From Cryptosporangium aurantiacum (lineage in GTDB: Bacteria; Actinomycetota; Actinomycetes; Mycobacteriales; Cryptosporangiaceae), in assembly GCF_900143005.1 (NCBI RefSeq), contig NZ_FRCS01000003.1:372001-436000 (forward strand): DNA of 64,000 bases, in the 5' to 3' direction. The notes below the pieces were generated by a model. That model saw only the letters and a list, made by a program, of their open reading frames with translations. It was not told the DNA's origin and did no database searches. The position numbers and the translations under genes are program-made. This document shows positions 43,524 to 52,251 of this stretch, piece after piece. The first letter of the stretch is position 1. Every line of letters begins with the position of its first letter.

Positions 43524-44675
43524 TCACGCTCCCAGAATCAGCGTCGAGTGATGGTCGAGGACGCCGCCGTTGCCGCTCACCAGCACGAGGTCGTGCCGGT
43601 CGGCCTGTCGGTCGCCGCCCTGGCCGCGGGCCTGGATGATCGCCTCCGAGAGCGGCGTCATGCCCCACATGTAGTACGAGGACAGCTGGCCCCCGCCGGT
43701 GTTCACCTTCAGCGGCCCGTTCGGGCCCAGCGCGCCGCCGGCCACGAACTCACCGCCCTCGCCCTTCGCGCAGAACCCGTAGTCCTCCAGCGAGATCAGC
43801 ACCGTGAACGTGTAGCAGTCGTACAGCTCGACCACGTCGATGTCCGCGAGCGTCACCCCGGCCATCTTCAGCGCTGCCGGCCCCGACTGGGCGGCGCCGC
43901 TGACCAGGCCGAACTCGCTGCCGCGAGCCATCGGGTATCCGGGGTGCGACTGCCCCCAGCCGAGCACGCTCACGGCCGGCTGCCGCAGATCCGCGGCCCG
44001 CTCGGCCGAGGTCACGATCACCGCGACGCCGCCGTTGCTGACCAGGCAGCAGTCGAAGAGGTGGAACGGGTCGGCGATCATCCGGGAGGCCTGGTGGTCT
44101 TCCAGCGTGATCGGCGTCCGCATCTGAGCCAGCGGGTTGCGCACGGCCCACTCCCGCTGCGCGACCGCGATCGCGCCGAGCTGCTCGCTGGTCGTCCCGT
44201 AGGTCAGCATGTGACGCCGGGCGGCGAGCGCGTACATCGGGTTGGCGCCGAGGATCCCGCTGGCCGCCGTCAGCCCGCGCCAGCCCTTCAGCCGCGTTCC
44301 GCGGCCGGCGTACGCGGCCCCTCCGCCGACCTTCTCCTTGAGGGGGGCGTCCGCGAAGACGCAGGCGACGACGTCGGCCATGCCTGCGGCGACGGCCATC
44401 GACGCGTACTGCACCATGGCGCCTGCCGAGGACCCGTACGCCTGGATCTCCGACAGCAGCCGCAGGTTGAGGAGGCCCAGATCGCGCTGAAGCCCCAGGC
44501 TGACGTCGCTGGCCAGCCCGGCATTGGTCAGCAGACCGTCGACGTCGGACAGTGCCAGACCGGCGTCGGCGACGGCGAGACGAATCGCCTCGGCGCCGAA
44601 GTCCGCGGCCGTGCGCCCGTAGATCTTGCCCATCGGGGTGATGCCGAGACCGGCGATCGCGGCGCCCGCGCTCAT
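43524..44675 (-). CDS. Thiolase-fold enzyme, SCP-x/Ltp2-like
   Basis: A 383-residue thiolase-superfamily protein without the classical Cys-His-Cys triad. It belongs to the lipid-transfer/Ltp2 branch (AARRHMLTYGTTSEQLG, ELYDCYTFTVLISLEDYGFCAKGEGG). Near the C-terminus it reads NTGGGQLSSYYMWGM, whereas the paralogue at 48812 has NTHGGQLSEAYIIGM. The known Ltp2-DUF35 complex is a retro-aldolase, so carbon-carbon cleavage of a 3-hydroxyacyl-CoA is the best guess; acyl transfer is possible. ATG 44675 behind CTGGAGGG overlaps the crotonase stop (ATGA). Confidence 0.88.
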   Translation of the reverse strand: MSAGAAIAGLGITPMGKIYGRTAADFGAEAIRLAVADAGLALSDVDGLLTNAGLASDVSLGLQRDLGLLNLRLLSEIQAYGSSAGAMVQYASMAVAAGMADVVACVFADAPLKEKVGGGAAYAGRGTRLKGWRGLTAASGILGANPMYALAARRHMLTYGTTSEQLGAIAVAQREWAVRNPLAQMRTPITLEDHQASRMIADPFHLFDCCLVSNGGVAVIVTSAERAADLRQPAVSVLGWGQSHPGYPMARGSEFGLVSGAAQSGPAALKMAGVTLADIDVVELYDCYTFTVLISLEDYGFCAKGEGGEFVAGGALGPNGPLKVNTGGGQLSSYYMWGMTPLSEAIIQARGQGGDRQADRHDLVLVSGNGGVLDHHSTLILGA

Positions 44676-45454
44676 CGTGCCCTCCAGATCGGGGCCCGCT
44701 TCTCGGCGAACGCCCGTGGCCCCTCGGCGGCGTCCTCGGACCGCAGGATCGCCGCCGTTTCCGCGTCGTTCTGGGCCCAGGCCGCCTCCTCCGCCGCGAC
44801 CTGTCCGTCCCGGATGCCCCGGGCGATCCGCTTGCTGGCCTGAACCGCCAGTGGCGCGTTGGCCGCGATCCGGTCGGCCAGCGCCAGCGCCTCGTCCACG
44901 ACTTTGTCGGCGGCGACCACCCGGTTGACCAGACCGAGACGCTGCGCGGTCGGCGCGTCGATCGGCTCGCCGGTGAGCATGAGTTCCATGGCGATTTTGG
45001 GCGGAACCTGCGCGGGCATCCGGAACACACCGCCGGCCGCGGCGATCAGGCCGCGCTTGACCTCGGGCAGCCCGAACCGGGCGGTCTCGGCCGCGACGAC
45101 CAGGTCGCTGGCCAGCGCCAGCTCGGTGCCGCCGCCGAGCGCGAAGCCGTTCACCGCGGCGATCGTCGGGACGCTCACCGGATGGGCGACGTAGCCGGCG
45201 AAGCCCCAAGCGGCGCGGCCCTCGGGGATCAGCCGCTCGCCCCGAGCCAGGGCCTTGAGGTCGGCCCCGGCGCAGAACGCCTTGTCCCCGGCACCGGTGA
45301 GCACGAACGCGCGGATCTCCGGGTCGCGGTCGGCTTCGTCCAACGCGTCGCCGAGCAGTTCGGCGACCTCGAGGTTGATGGCGTTCCGGGCGTCCGGCCG
45401 GTTGAGCGTAGCGAGGAGGACGTGTCCCCTCCGCTCCACCAGTACAGCGGTCAT
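44672..45454 (-). CDS. Enoyl-CoA hydratase (crotonase)
   Basis: A 260-residue crotonase with both catalytic Glu residues (GGGTELALASD and GLPEVKRGLIAAAGG) and oxyanion-hole FCAGADLKAL. It most resembles the crotonase at 14593, including the EKRAPIW end. It overlaps the CoA-transferase stop by ATGA upstream and the thiolase start by ATGA downstream, so hydration feeding a following cleavage step is implied by order: CoA transfer, hydration, retro-aldol cleavage. Confidence 0.92.
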   Translation of the reverse strand: MTAVLVERRGHVLLATLNRPDARNAINLEVAELLGDALDEADRDPEIRAFVLTGAGDKAFCAGADLKALARGERLIPEGRAAWGFAGYVAHPVSVPTIAAVNGFALGGGTELALASDLVVAAETARFGLPEVKRGLIAAAGGVFRMPAQVPPKIAMELMLTGEPIDAPTAQRLGLVNRVVAADKVVDEALALADRIAANAPLAVQASKRIARGIRDGQVAAEEAAWAQNDAETAAILRSEDAAEGPRAFAEKRAPIWRAR

Positions 45455-47877
45455 GAAGGCTCTCCTTCGGAAATCTCGCTCTCCTCGAGGACCCCGGCCG
45501 CGAGCAACGCCTCGATGCGGGCGTCGTCGAGGCCGAGGAGCTCGCGGGCGATCTCGCGGGTGTGCTGACCGGCCAGCGGGGCGGGCCGGAGTTCGGGCTC
45601 GGCGACGTGCTCGAACCGCGCCGGACCGGCCTCGGTGAGGAATTCGTGGCCGATGAACGGATGGGTCACCGGCCGGAGGAAACCGCGTGCGGCGAGCTGG
45701 GGATCCGCCGGATATTCGGTCAGCCGCTGCATCGCGCCCGCCGGCACTCCGGCGTCCTGAAGTAACGCCATGACCTCGCGCGGAGCGAGGGTGGCGGTCC
45801 ACTCGGCCAGCTGCGCGTCGAGCTTCTCCCTGGCGGCGATCCGGCCGGCCGCGGTGGCCAGCGCCGGGTCCGCGGCCCAGTCGAGCCGGCCGAGGACACC
45901 GCACAGCCGCTGCCAGTCGTCGTCGGTCCGGACCGTGATCGCGCACCACTCGTCCTCACCGAGGCACGGGTAGACACCGTAGGGAGCGTTCCACTCGCCG
46001 GCGTTGCCGAGCGCCCGGAAGGTTGCCGGTTCCAGCGACTCGCGGAGGAACTCGGGTGCGAACTGAGTGAACGTCGTCTCGGCCTGGGCGATGCTCACCG
46101 TGCCGCCGGTACCGGTCCGCACGCGCTCGATCAGCAGGGCCAGCACCGCGGTGGCGCCGACCCGGGCGGCGATGTGGTCGGGGTAGATGGTGCTGGCGTC
46201 GCTGAAGCTGCCTTCGACGTCGGGATAGCGCCAGAGTTCGGTCAGCCCGACGGATGCGCGGACGAGCGGGCCGTAGCCCATCCGCTTCGCCCACGGTCCG
46301 GTGGATCCGAGCGCGCTGCTGTCGGCCATGATCAGCCGCGGGTTGAGCGCCTTCAGGTCCGTGTACCCTAGACCGAGCGACTCGAGCGTCCCCGGCTTGA
46401 AGTTCGACAGGATGACGTCCGCGTCGGTGGCCAGCCGGCGGAACAGGTTCGCACCCTCCGGGCTGCGCAGGTCGAGGCCGAGGCTGCGCTTGTTGCGGTG
46501 TCCCCAGGCGAACGTCACCGAGAGGCGTTCGCCGCGGGCCGACTGGCGGCTGCCGTCAGGGAACGCGCGGTTCTCCACCTTGATCACGTCCGCACCCTGA
46601 TCGGCGAGCAACCGGCCGAGTTCGGCGCCGACGACGATGACACCCAGGTCCAGAACCCGCAGCCCGGCCAGTGGCCGGCGACGGCCCGGAACCGGGGCAG
46701 GCTCGGGAGTCGGGCGTGGCTGCCACTCGGCCAGGACGGCCGCGGTGTGCTCACCGGGCGCCGGAGCGCGGTGACGGAAACCGGCGTGGACGCCGTCCAG
46801 CTCGGCCGGGCCGGTCGGCATCCGAGCCGACAGACCAGCGGCGATCTCCGCGTCGACGAACCCGCCGCGGACGGCGAAATGGTCGCCGTGCAGGACCTCT
46901 CCGGGGCTCAGCAGCGCCGCGATCGGCACCCCGTGGCGCTGCCCCTCGGCCACCAGTTCGTCCCGCGAGCGGTCACGGAAGAGGTCGCCGATCAGCGCGT
47001 ACAGCTGCTTCGCCGCGCGGAAGCGGACGTGCGTCGCGTCGTACTTCGGGTCGGCGAACTCGGCCGGCTCTCCCAGCCAGGTGAACATCCCCCGCCACTG
47101 CCGCTTGGCCAGCAGGCAGATCCGGACGTATCCGTCCGCGCACGGGAAGATCGGGTAGAGATGGCGCGCGTCCGGCCGCCCCCGGGGCATTTCCGGCGCC
47201 GGCACCCCGCCGGTGGCCGATCCGGCGATGCCGTAACCCGGGTCGACGACCTGCGCGGTCATCTCGTAGACCGCCGCGTCGACGTGGTCGCCGACGCCGG
47301 TGTCGAGACGGTTCCGATACGCGACCAGCGCCGCCCACGCCGCCTGCAGCGCGGCCGACTCCCCCGCCAGGTGCCCTGGCGGCATCAGCGGCGGCAGACC
47401 GGGCAGCCCGTTGCGTGCCAGGACACCGCCCATCGCCAGCTGGGTCCAGTCGGTGGCCACCCAGTCGCGGTACGGGCCGTCCTGGCCGAAGTCGGTGATC
47501 GAGACGACGATCACCCGGGGGTTACGGGCTCGCAGCTCGTCGGGGCCCAGCCCGACCGCAGCTAACTCGCCCGGCCGACCGGACTCGATCAGCAGGTCCG
47601 CCGCGTCGACCAACCGGAGGAAGGCGTCCCGGTCGTCACGGAGGTCGAGCGTGATCCCGCGCTTGTTGGCGTTGTAGGCCGCGAAGTAGAGGCTCACGCC
47701 CTGGTGGAGCGGCACCTTCCGGCGAGCGCCGGCACCGCCCGGCGGTTCGAGAAGGACGACATCCGCGCCGAGGTCCGCGAGATAGCGTCCGCAGAGCTCA
47801 CCGGAGCCGTCGGTCAGGTCGAGAACCCGTACACCCGCTAGGGGCTGACGGATGGGTACGCCGGCGAACTCGCTCAT
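45451..47877 (-). CDS. Double-domain CaiB/BaiF (family III) CoA-transferase
   Basis: An 808-residue chain with two family III CoA-transferase domains (about 10-385 and 400-790), each with the DLTDGSGELCGRYLADLGADV or DLGVIVVGAELGRLLADQGADV start motif. It parallels the 824-residue protein at 16437. It should exchange CoA between an acid and a donor such as succinyl-CoA. It leads the operon that continues with crotonase, thiolase-fold enzyme and DUF35 protein, all overlapping or 1 bp apart. ATG 47877. Confidence 0.92.
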   Translation of the reverse strand: MSEFAGVPIRQPLAGVRVLDLTDGSGELCGRYLADLGADVVLLEPPGGAGARRKVPLHQGVSLYFAAYNANKRGITLDLRDDRDAFLRLVDAADLLIESGRPGELAAVGLGPDELRARNPRVIVVSITDFGQDGPYRDWVATDWTQLAMGGVLARNGLPGLPPLMPPGHLAGESAALQAAWAALVAYRNRLDTGVGDHVDAAVYEMTAQVVDPGYGIAGSATGGVPAPEMPRGRPDARHLYPIFPCADGYVRICLLAKRQWRGMFTWLGEPAEFADPKYDATHVRFRAAKQLYALIGDLFRDRSRDELVAEGQRHGVPIAALLSPGEVLHGDHFAVRGGFVDAEIAAGLSARMPTGPAELDGVHAGFRHRAPAPGEHTAAVLAEWQPRPTPEPAPVPGRRRPLAGLRVLDLGVIVVGAELGRLLADQGADVIKVENRAFPDGSRQSARGERLSVTFAWGHRNKRSLGLDLRSPEGANLFRRLATDADVILSNFKPGTLESLGLGYTDLKALNPRLIMADSSALGSTGPWAKRMGYGPLVRASVGLTELWRYPDVEGSFSDASTIYPDHIAARVGATAVLALLIERVRTGTGGTVSIAQAETTFTQFAPEFLRESLEPATFRALGNAGEWNAPYGVYPCLGEDEWCAITVRTDDDWQRLCGVLGRLDWAADPALATAAGRIAAREKLDAQLAEWTATLAPREVMALLQDAGVPAGAMQRLTEYPADPQLAARGFLRPVTHPFIGHEFLTEAGPARFEHVAEPELRPAPLAGQHTREIARELLGLDDARIEALLAAGVLEESEISEGEPS

Positions 47878-48098
47878 CGCGGTGCCGCCTCTCTGCGTCG
47901 CTGGAAGGAACCGACGTCAGACCGGCCGCGAGAAAGCGGGCCGGGACGTCGGTGTCCCGGGGGGAGATGGTGGTGGACGGTGGCGATCTCGTCCGATGTC
48001 CTCACTGTCGCACTCGTTCCCGGAGGTGCCCAGGTCCGATTCGGCGACGTACACGTGACGCGAACGGCAATGCGCACCCCTCGACTGAGACACCGCGA

Positions 48099-48127
48099 GG
48101 GCCGCCACCGTCCAACGGTGGCGGCCC
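48099..48127 (-). terminator. Hairpin terminator of the amidohydrolase operon
   Basis: A 13-bp perfect stem (48099-48111 with 48115-48127), 3-base loop, just beyond the stop of the small gene at 48140. Confidence 0.7.
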
Positions 48128-48139
48128 CGTCGCGGCCGG

Positions 48140-48358
48140 TCAGAAACCGATCGATTCCTTGGTGTGCTTCTGGGCCATCAGCAGGCCGTCCGCCTGCGAG
48201 ATCGCTGTGACGTCCCACTCGCCGCAGGTGCAGTGGCAGGCGTAGCTGCCATCGTCCTGCGGCAGCACCGACTGGGCGTCGCACCCGCCGCCGACGTTGG
48301 CCAGCGCGGAGATGAACTCCTTCGGCGAATCGTGGAGAGTGCTCTCCTCTTCCTCCAT
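48140..48358 (-). CDS. Tiny CxC-motif protein of unknown function
   Basis: A 72-residue acidic protein from ATG 48358 (MEEEESTLHDSPKEF). That start is chosen because GAAGGAGG ends 9 bp upstream; a further ATG at 48367 has no spacing from it, and a longer frame would overlap the DUF35 gene. The only motif is YACHCTCGEWDV, with Cys-His-Cys-Thr-Cys close together, which could bind metal, plus one further Cys (GGGCDAQS). No membrane or secretion signal. It is the last gene of the amidohydrolase-thiolase-DUF35 operon and is followed by a terminator. I cannot assign a family. Confidence 0.7.
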   Translation of the reverse strand: MEEEESTLHDSPKEFISALANVGGGCDAQSVLPQDDGSYACHCTCGEWDVTAISQADGLLMAQKHTKESIGF

Positions 48359-48389
48359 GCGGTCCATCCTCCTTCGGACTCTGCGCGTT

Positions 48390-48815
48390 TCAGGCTGGGA
48401 CACTGCGGAACAACGGCAACTTCCAGCCGTCGGAGATCGGCCCGAACGTCACGTGCAACGGCATTCCGATGTAGACGTCGTCCGGCGCGACGTCGATGAC
48501 GTTGCTGACAAGCCGGGCACCGGGCGCGTCCGGCAGGTCGACGACGACCGGCACCAGCGTGATGTCCGGCAGGCCGGGGAACCCGTGCACGACCGCGAAA
48601 CTGAACACGGTCGCCTGGCCGGACAGCTCCACCCACTCGACGTCGGTCGACCGGCACTCCGGGCAGAACGGGGTCGGCGGCAACCGGAAATGGCCGCAGC
48701 GGGCGCACTTCGGGGCCACCAGCCGCTCGTCCTTGGCCGCGTTCCAGAACGGTTCGGTCGCCGGGTCGGTCGCGATCCGGACGTACTCCGGCGGCAGCGC
48801 CGTCGCGGTGGTCAC
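48390..48815 (-). CDS. DUF35 OB-fold protein with zinc ribbon
   Basis: A 141-residue DUF35 protein with an intact N-terminal zinc knuckle (KCARCGHFRLPPTPFCPEC, two CxxC pairs) and an OB-fold C-terminal part (GQATVFSFAVVHGFPGLPD, DVYIGMPLHVTFGP). It is the partner of the thiolase-fold enzyme at 48812, whose stop overlaps its GTG start (GTGA). Expected role: bind the acyl-CoA substrate in the complex. Confidence 0.9.
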   Translation of the reverse strand: MTTATALPPEYVRIATDPATEPFWNAAKDERLVAPKCARCGHFRLPPTPFCPECRSTDVEWVELSGQATVFSFAVVHGFPGLPDITLVPVVVDLPDAPGARLVSNVIDVAPDDVYIGMPLHVTFGPISDGWKLPLFRSVPA

Positions 48816-50005
48816 GAGTCCCTCCCCAGGATCAGGCCGCTGACCGGCAGCGCCGCCGGCCCACCGGTGACCAGCGCCAGCTCCGCTCCAGCGACCTGGT
48901 TGACCGCCTCGCCGCGCATCTGCTCGACGGCTTCCTTGATGTGCGTCATGCCGATGATGTACGCCTCGGACAGCTGACCACCGTGGGTGTTGACCGGGAG
49001 CGAGCCACCGTCGTAACGGATCGCGCCGCTCTCCACGAAGTCGCCGCCCTCACCCTTCTTGCAGAACCCGTAGTCCTCCAGCTGCATGAGAACCATCGGC
49101 GTGAAGTGGTCGTAGAGCAAGGCGACGTCGATGTCGGCCGGGGTCACCCCCGCCCGCTGGTAGAGCCGGTCGGCGATCGCGGCGTGCCCGGAGGAGGCGA
49201 ACGTGTCGTCCGGCATTCCCATCCACGCGAACGCCCGGCCCCAGTCCTTGTGGCCGCCGTGAGCAGCCGCGATCACCGGCACCGGCTTCTGCCGCAGATC
49301 GCGGGCACGCTCCAGGCTGGTGGTGACCACCGCGACCGCGCCGTCGGTCTCCAGGCAGAAGTCGAACAGGCAGAGCGGCTCGGCGATCATCCGCGCGTTG
49401 AAGTAGTCGTCCAGCGTGATCGGATCGCGCTTGAGCGCCGTCGGCCGGTTGGCAGCGTTGAGACGCTGCGAGATCGCGATTTCGGCGAACGCCTCCCGCC
49501 GGGTGCCGTAGTTGTGCATGTGCCTGCGGGCCAGCACCGACATCAGATGACCGGGGCCGGACAGTCCGGACGGCTGGAGGAACGAGCCCAGCGGCGTCGG
49601 CGGAACCGCGGCGAAGACGCTGCCCAGCCGCTGGCGGGCCTGCTGCAGCGTCATCACGGTGACGACCACGGTGGCGTCGCCGGCGACGATCGCCGCGCGG
49701 GCCAGACCGATCGAACCGGCGGAACCACCGCCGCCCGAGGTCAGCGCGGCGCTGAATGTCACCTCGGGAATGCCGAGGGTCTCCATGAACGTCGCGGTGT
49801 CCATCGTCTCGCCGTAGCCGGCGCCCGCGCCGGAGTAGTAGGCGAAGCCGTCGATGTCGGCGACCGAGAGGCCGGCGTCCTCGCACGCGGCGAGGATCGC
49901 CTTGCCTGCCATCTCGGTGCTCGTCTGCGGCCAGGAGGTCCCACGCTTGTAGTACGGCGTGGCACCGACCCCGACGATCGCGACGTCCGGAACCGTCCGG
50001 GTCAT
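48812..50005 (-). CDS. Thiolase-fold enzyme, SCP-x/Ltp2-like
   Basis: A 397-residue thiolase-superfamily protein of the lipid-transfer/Ltp2 branch, with ARRHMHNYGTRREAFAEIA, LYDHFTPMVLMQLEDYGFCKKGEGG and NTHGGQLSEAYIIGM. The classical catalytic Cys is absent. With its DUF35 partner it probably catalyses retro-aldol cleavage of a hydroxyacyl-CoA, as shown for Ltp2-ChsH2. ATG 50005 overlaps the stop of the amidohydrolase gene (ATGA). A second such pair is at 43115-44675. Confidence 0.9.
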   Translation of the reverse strand: MTRTVPDVAIVGVGATPYYKRGTSWPQTSTEMAGKAILAACEDAGLSVADIDGFAYYSGAGAGYGETMDTATFMETLGIPEVTFSAALTSGGGGSAGSIGLARAAIVAGDATVVVTVMTLQQARQRLGSVFAAVPPTPLGSFLQPSGLSGPGHLMSVLARRHMHNYGTRREAFAEIAISQRLNAANRPTALKRDPITLDDYFNARMIAEPLCLFDFCLETDGAVAVVTTSLERARDLRQKPVPVIAAAHGGHKDWGRAFAWMGMPDDTFASSGHAAIADRLYQRAGVTPADIDVALLYDHFTPMVLMQLEDYGFCKKGEGGDFVESGAIRYDGGSLPVNTHGGQLSEAYIIGMTHIKEAVEQMRGEAVNQVAGAELALVTGGPAALPVSGLILGRDS

Positions 50006-51177
50006 GCCTGGCTCTGCGGAGCCGGTGCGCCGACGGCCGGCGGTTCGCCGATGACGCCGGGGAACAGCTCGTTGAACGTGCCGATCGTGATGCGGTGCCG
50101 CACGTCGTCCGGTACACCGTCGAAGAGCTCGTGCAGCGTCTCCTGGGTGTGGCCGAAAGTGCCTTCCATGTGCGGGTAGTCGCTGCCCCACATGACGTTG
50201 CGGTACCCGTGGTGCATCACCGTCGGGATCGCCGACTTGTCGTGCTGGAACGAGGCGTAGACCTGCTCGTAGAGGATCTCTGCCGGCGCCCGGGACAGCT
50301 TCGGCCGCACCGCCATCGAGTGCTGCCGGTAACCCTCGGTCATCCGGTCGGCCAGGAACGGGACCCAGGAGGCGCCACCCTCGGCGATCAGCACCTTCAG
50401 GTTGGGGTGCTGGTCGAGCGCGCCGCTGGTGACCAGCTTCATCGCGGCCCGCTGGCCGGAGAACGTGGTCTCGGTGTAGTTGAGCACCGCGCCGCCGGGG
50501 CCGCGATAGGTGACGCCGACGGCCTGACCGGACGCGAGGTCGACCGGGTCGGTGCCGACATGGAAGGCCAGCACCATGTTGGCTTCCTGCGCCGCGGCCC
50601 AGAACGGCATCCAGTACTTGTTGTTCCAATCCGGCTGCGCCGGGTGCGGCGTCGTCGGCAGGAAGACGGCCCGGTAGCCCAGGCCCGCCGCACGCTGCAG
50701 CTCGGCGATCGCGTCCTCGACCAGCAGCGTCGAGACCTGCGCGGTCGGCACCAGGCGCGGCGAGACCTTCATGATCGCGTCGATCGCCCAGTCGTTGCTG
50801 ACCTTCAGCGCCTCGCGCAACACCTCCGGCGTGCGGAACGACGAGCTCCACATGCCCAGCGACGGGAAGACGACCTCGGCCCAGACGCCTTCCTGGTCCA
50901 GGTCGGCGAGGCGGAGCTTCGCGTCCTTCGCACCCGGCGCCCGGTTGGACAGGTCGTAGAACTCCTGCTGCGCGACGTTCGGCAGCCGACGGCGGAACGA
51001 CTGTCCATCGATGTGCACGGTCTCCCAGAGCCCGTCGGGGTCCTTCTCGGCCCGCGGCACCAGGTCGGCGAGGCGCTTGGGCAGGTTGGACGACCAGAGG
51101 TCATCGGGCTCCAGGAAATGCGAGTCCCCGGAGTTGGCCCAGATCTTCGCCGGTGCTTCGGTGGCTGTCGCCGTCAT
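50002..51177 (-). CDS. Metal-dependent amidohydrolase (COG2159 type)
   Basis: A 391-residue TIM-barrel hydrolase of the ACMS-decarboxylase-like amidohydrolase group. The first metal site is in SGDSHFLEPDD (Asp18, His20, Glu23), further ligands are likely His in LAFHVGTDP and the Asp in MWGSDYPHMEG; the typical HPNLKVLIAEGGASWVP lies between. This group hydrolyses, hydrates or decarboxylates ring-opened acids. It leads the operon with the thiolase-fold enzyme and DUF35 protein, which suggests action on the same carbon skeleton. The upstream gap carries palindrome TAGTGCACTA. Confidence 0.9.
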   Translation of the reverse strand: MTATATEAPAKIWANSGDSHFLEPDDLWSSNLPKRLADLVPRAEKDPDGLWETVHIDGQSFRRRLPNVAQQEFYDLSNRAPGAKDAKLRLADLDQEGVWAEVVFPSLGMWSSSFRTPEVLREALKVSNDWAIDAIMKVSPRLVPTAQVSTLLVEDAIAELQRAAGLGYRAVFLPTTPHPAQPDWNNKYWMPFWAAAQEANMVLAFHVGTDPVDLASGQAVGVTYRGPGGAVLNYTETTFSGQRAAMKLVTSGALDQHPNLKVLIAEGGASWVPFLADRMTEGYRQHSMAVRPKLSRAPAEILYEQVYASFQHDKSAIPTVMHHGYRNVMWGSDYPHMEGTFGHTQETLHELFDGVPDDVRHRITIGTFNELFPGVIGEPPAVGAPAPQSQA

Positions 51178-51253
51178 GGCTTCCTCCAGATCGGTGTCGC
51201 AACGTGCGCGTTACGTACGAGGCTGCCCGCGCCGGACGGCAATGTCAATAACT

Positions 51254-51263
51254 TAGTGCACTA
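51254..51263. promoter_or_regulatory. Palindrome TAGTGCACTA upstream of amidohydrolase operon
   Basis: A perfect 10-bp palindrome followed by GCTTTAC, 77 bp upstream of the amidohydrolase start and just beyond the DUF2889 stop. It is the second copy in the window (first at 13458). Confidence 0.4.
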
Positions 51264-51266
51264 GCT

Positions 51267-52247
51267 TTACAGCGTAAAAATGGTCGGCAAATCCGCGAGT
51301 GCCCGCATCTGGTCGTTGAGGTGCGTGCAGGTCGAGATGCCGATGAACTCCGCCCGCACCAGAGGCCGGACGGTGCGCACGTCCTGACCGACGAGTCGGC
51401 TCGCGCTCGCCGCCGCAGCCGGGCACTCGACCCACGGCAGCACCCGCGGCGTGGCCACCATCGCGCGGATCGTGAAGTCGACCGGATCGACCTGACCCCG
51501 AAGCGTGTATTCGTGGATGACGGTCTCCCCACCTTCCGGATCGACGTGCGAGTCGCGGTACAGGCTGTCCACCTCGATCACGCCGCCCGCCGACCAGACG
51601 TCCAGACGCCGGGCCCGCCGCACGGCGTGGGCCGTCAGCGGGGGCCGCGAATGCCAGGCGTCCGGGTCGGCGTCCAGCGACGGCGCCTCCGGCCCGGTCA
51701 CCACCGGGATCAGACGATCCCGCTCGATGCCGACCATGATCGTGCCGCCGCTGCGCCAGCCGGAACAGAGGTCCGCGGTCGTGCGGCGCTCGAGCGCCTC
51801 CTCGGTGGGGTGGATCCCGCCCGCGCCGAGCGCGTAACCACTGACCAGCGTCGCGACCGGGAAGTCGTCCAGGAGGAGGTGCAACCTCGTGGCCTGCTCG
51901 TACTGGTCGGGCAGGGCGGCCTGGACGCGTCGCCGGAATCCGCTGCCGACGGTGTCGCCGACCAGGCTTTCCAACCGTGGTTCGGCCGGGTCGCTCGCGA
52001 TGCGCCGGAGCGTCCAGCCACCGGTGAAGTCGATCTCCGCGTCGAGACTCGTCATGGCCCGCACCTCGACGTCGCCGTCGGCGCCCGTCCGGACGTCCCG
52101 CGCGCGTGCGTCGACCACGACACGGCCGAGCAGACCGTCCGGCCGGAGCATGTCCACGGTGCTGGTCCGCCGGACGGACCCCGGCCGTCGCGGAGGCGTG
52201 CCGGTGGTGGGCTCGTGGATCCCGTGGCGCGGGTGCAACGGACGCAC
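51267..52247 (-). CDS. DUF2889-like protein
   Basis: A 326-residue soluble protein. The N-terminal RRPGSVRRTSTVDMLRPDG and the C-terminal ISTCTHLNDQMRALADLP are hallmarks of the DUF2889 family, which has no established activity. A conserved Cys-His pair in CTHLND could bind metal or catalyse. The start GTG 52247 lies 4 bp after the crotonase stop, so the two are an operon. A role in the same acyl-CoA route is inferred only from position. Confidence 0.8.
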   Translation of the reverse strand: MRPLHPRHGIHEPTTGTPPRRPGSVRRTSTVDMLRPDGLLGRVVVDARARDVRTGADGDVEVRAMTSLDAEIDFTGGWTLRRIASDPAEPRLESLVGDTVGSGFRRRVQAALPDQYEQATRLHLLLDDFPVATLVSGYALGAGGIHPTEEALERRTTADLCSGWRSGGTIMVGIERDRLIPVVTGPEAPSLDADPDAWHSRPPLTAHAVRRARRLDVWSAGGVIEVDSLYRDSHVDPEGGETVIHEYTLRGQVDPVDFTIRAMVATPRVLPWVECPAAAASASRLVGQDVRTVRPLVRAEFIGISTCTHLNDQMRALADLPTIFTL

Positions 52248-52251
52248 GGCG

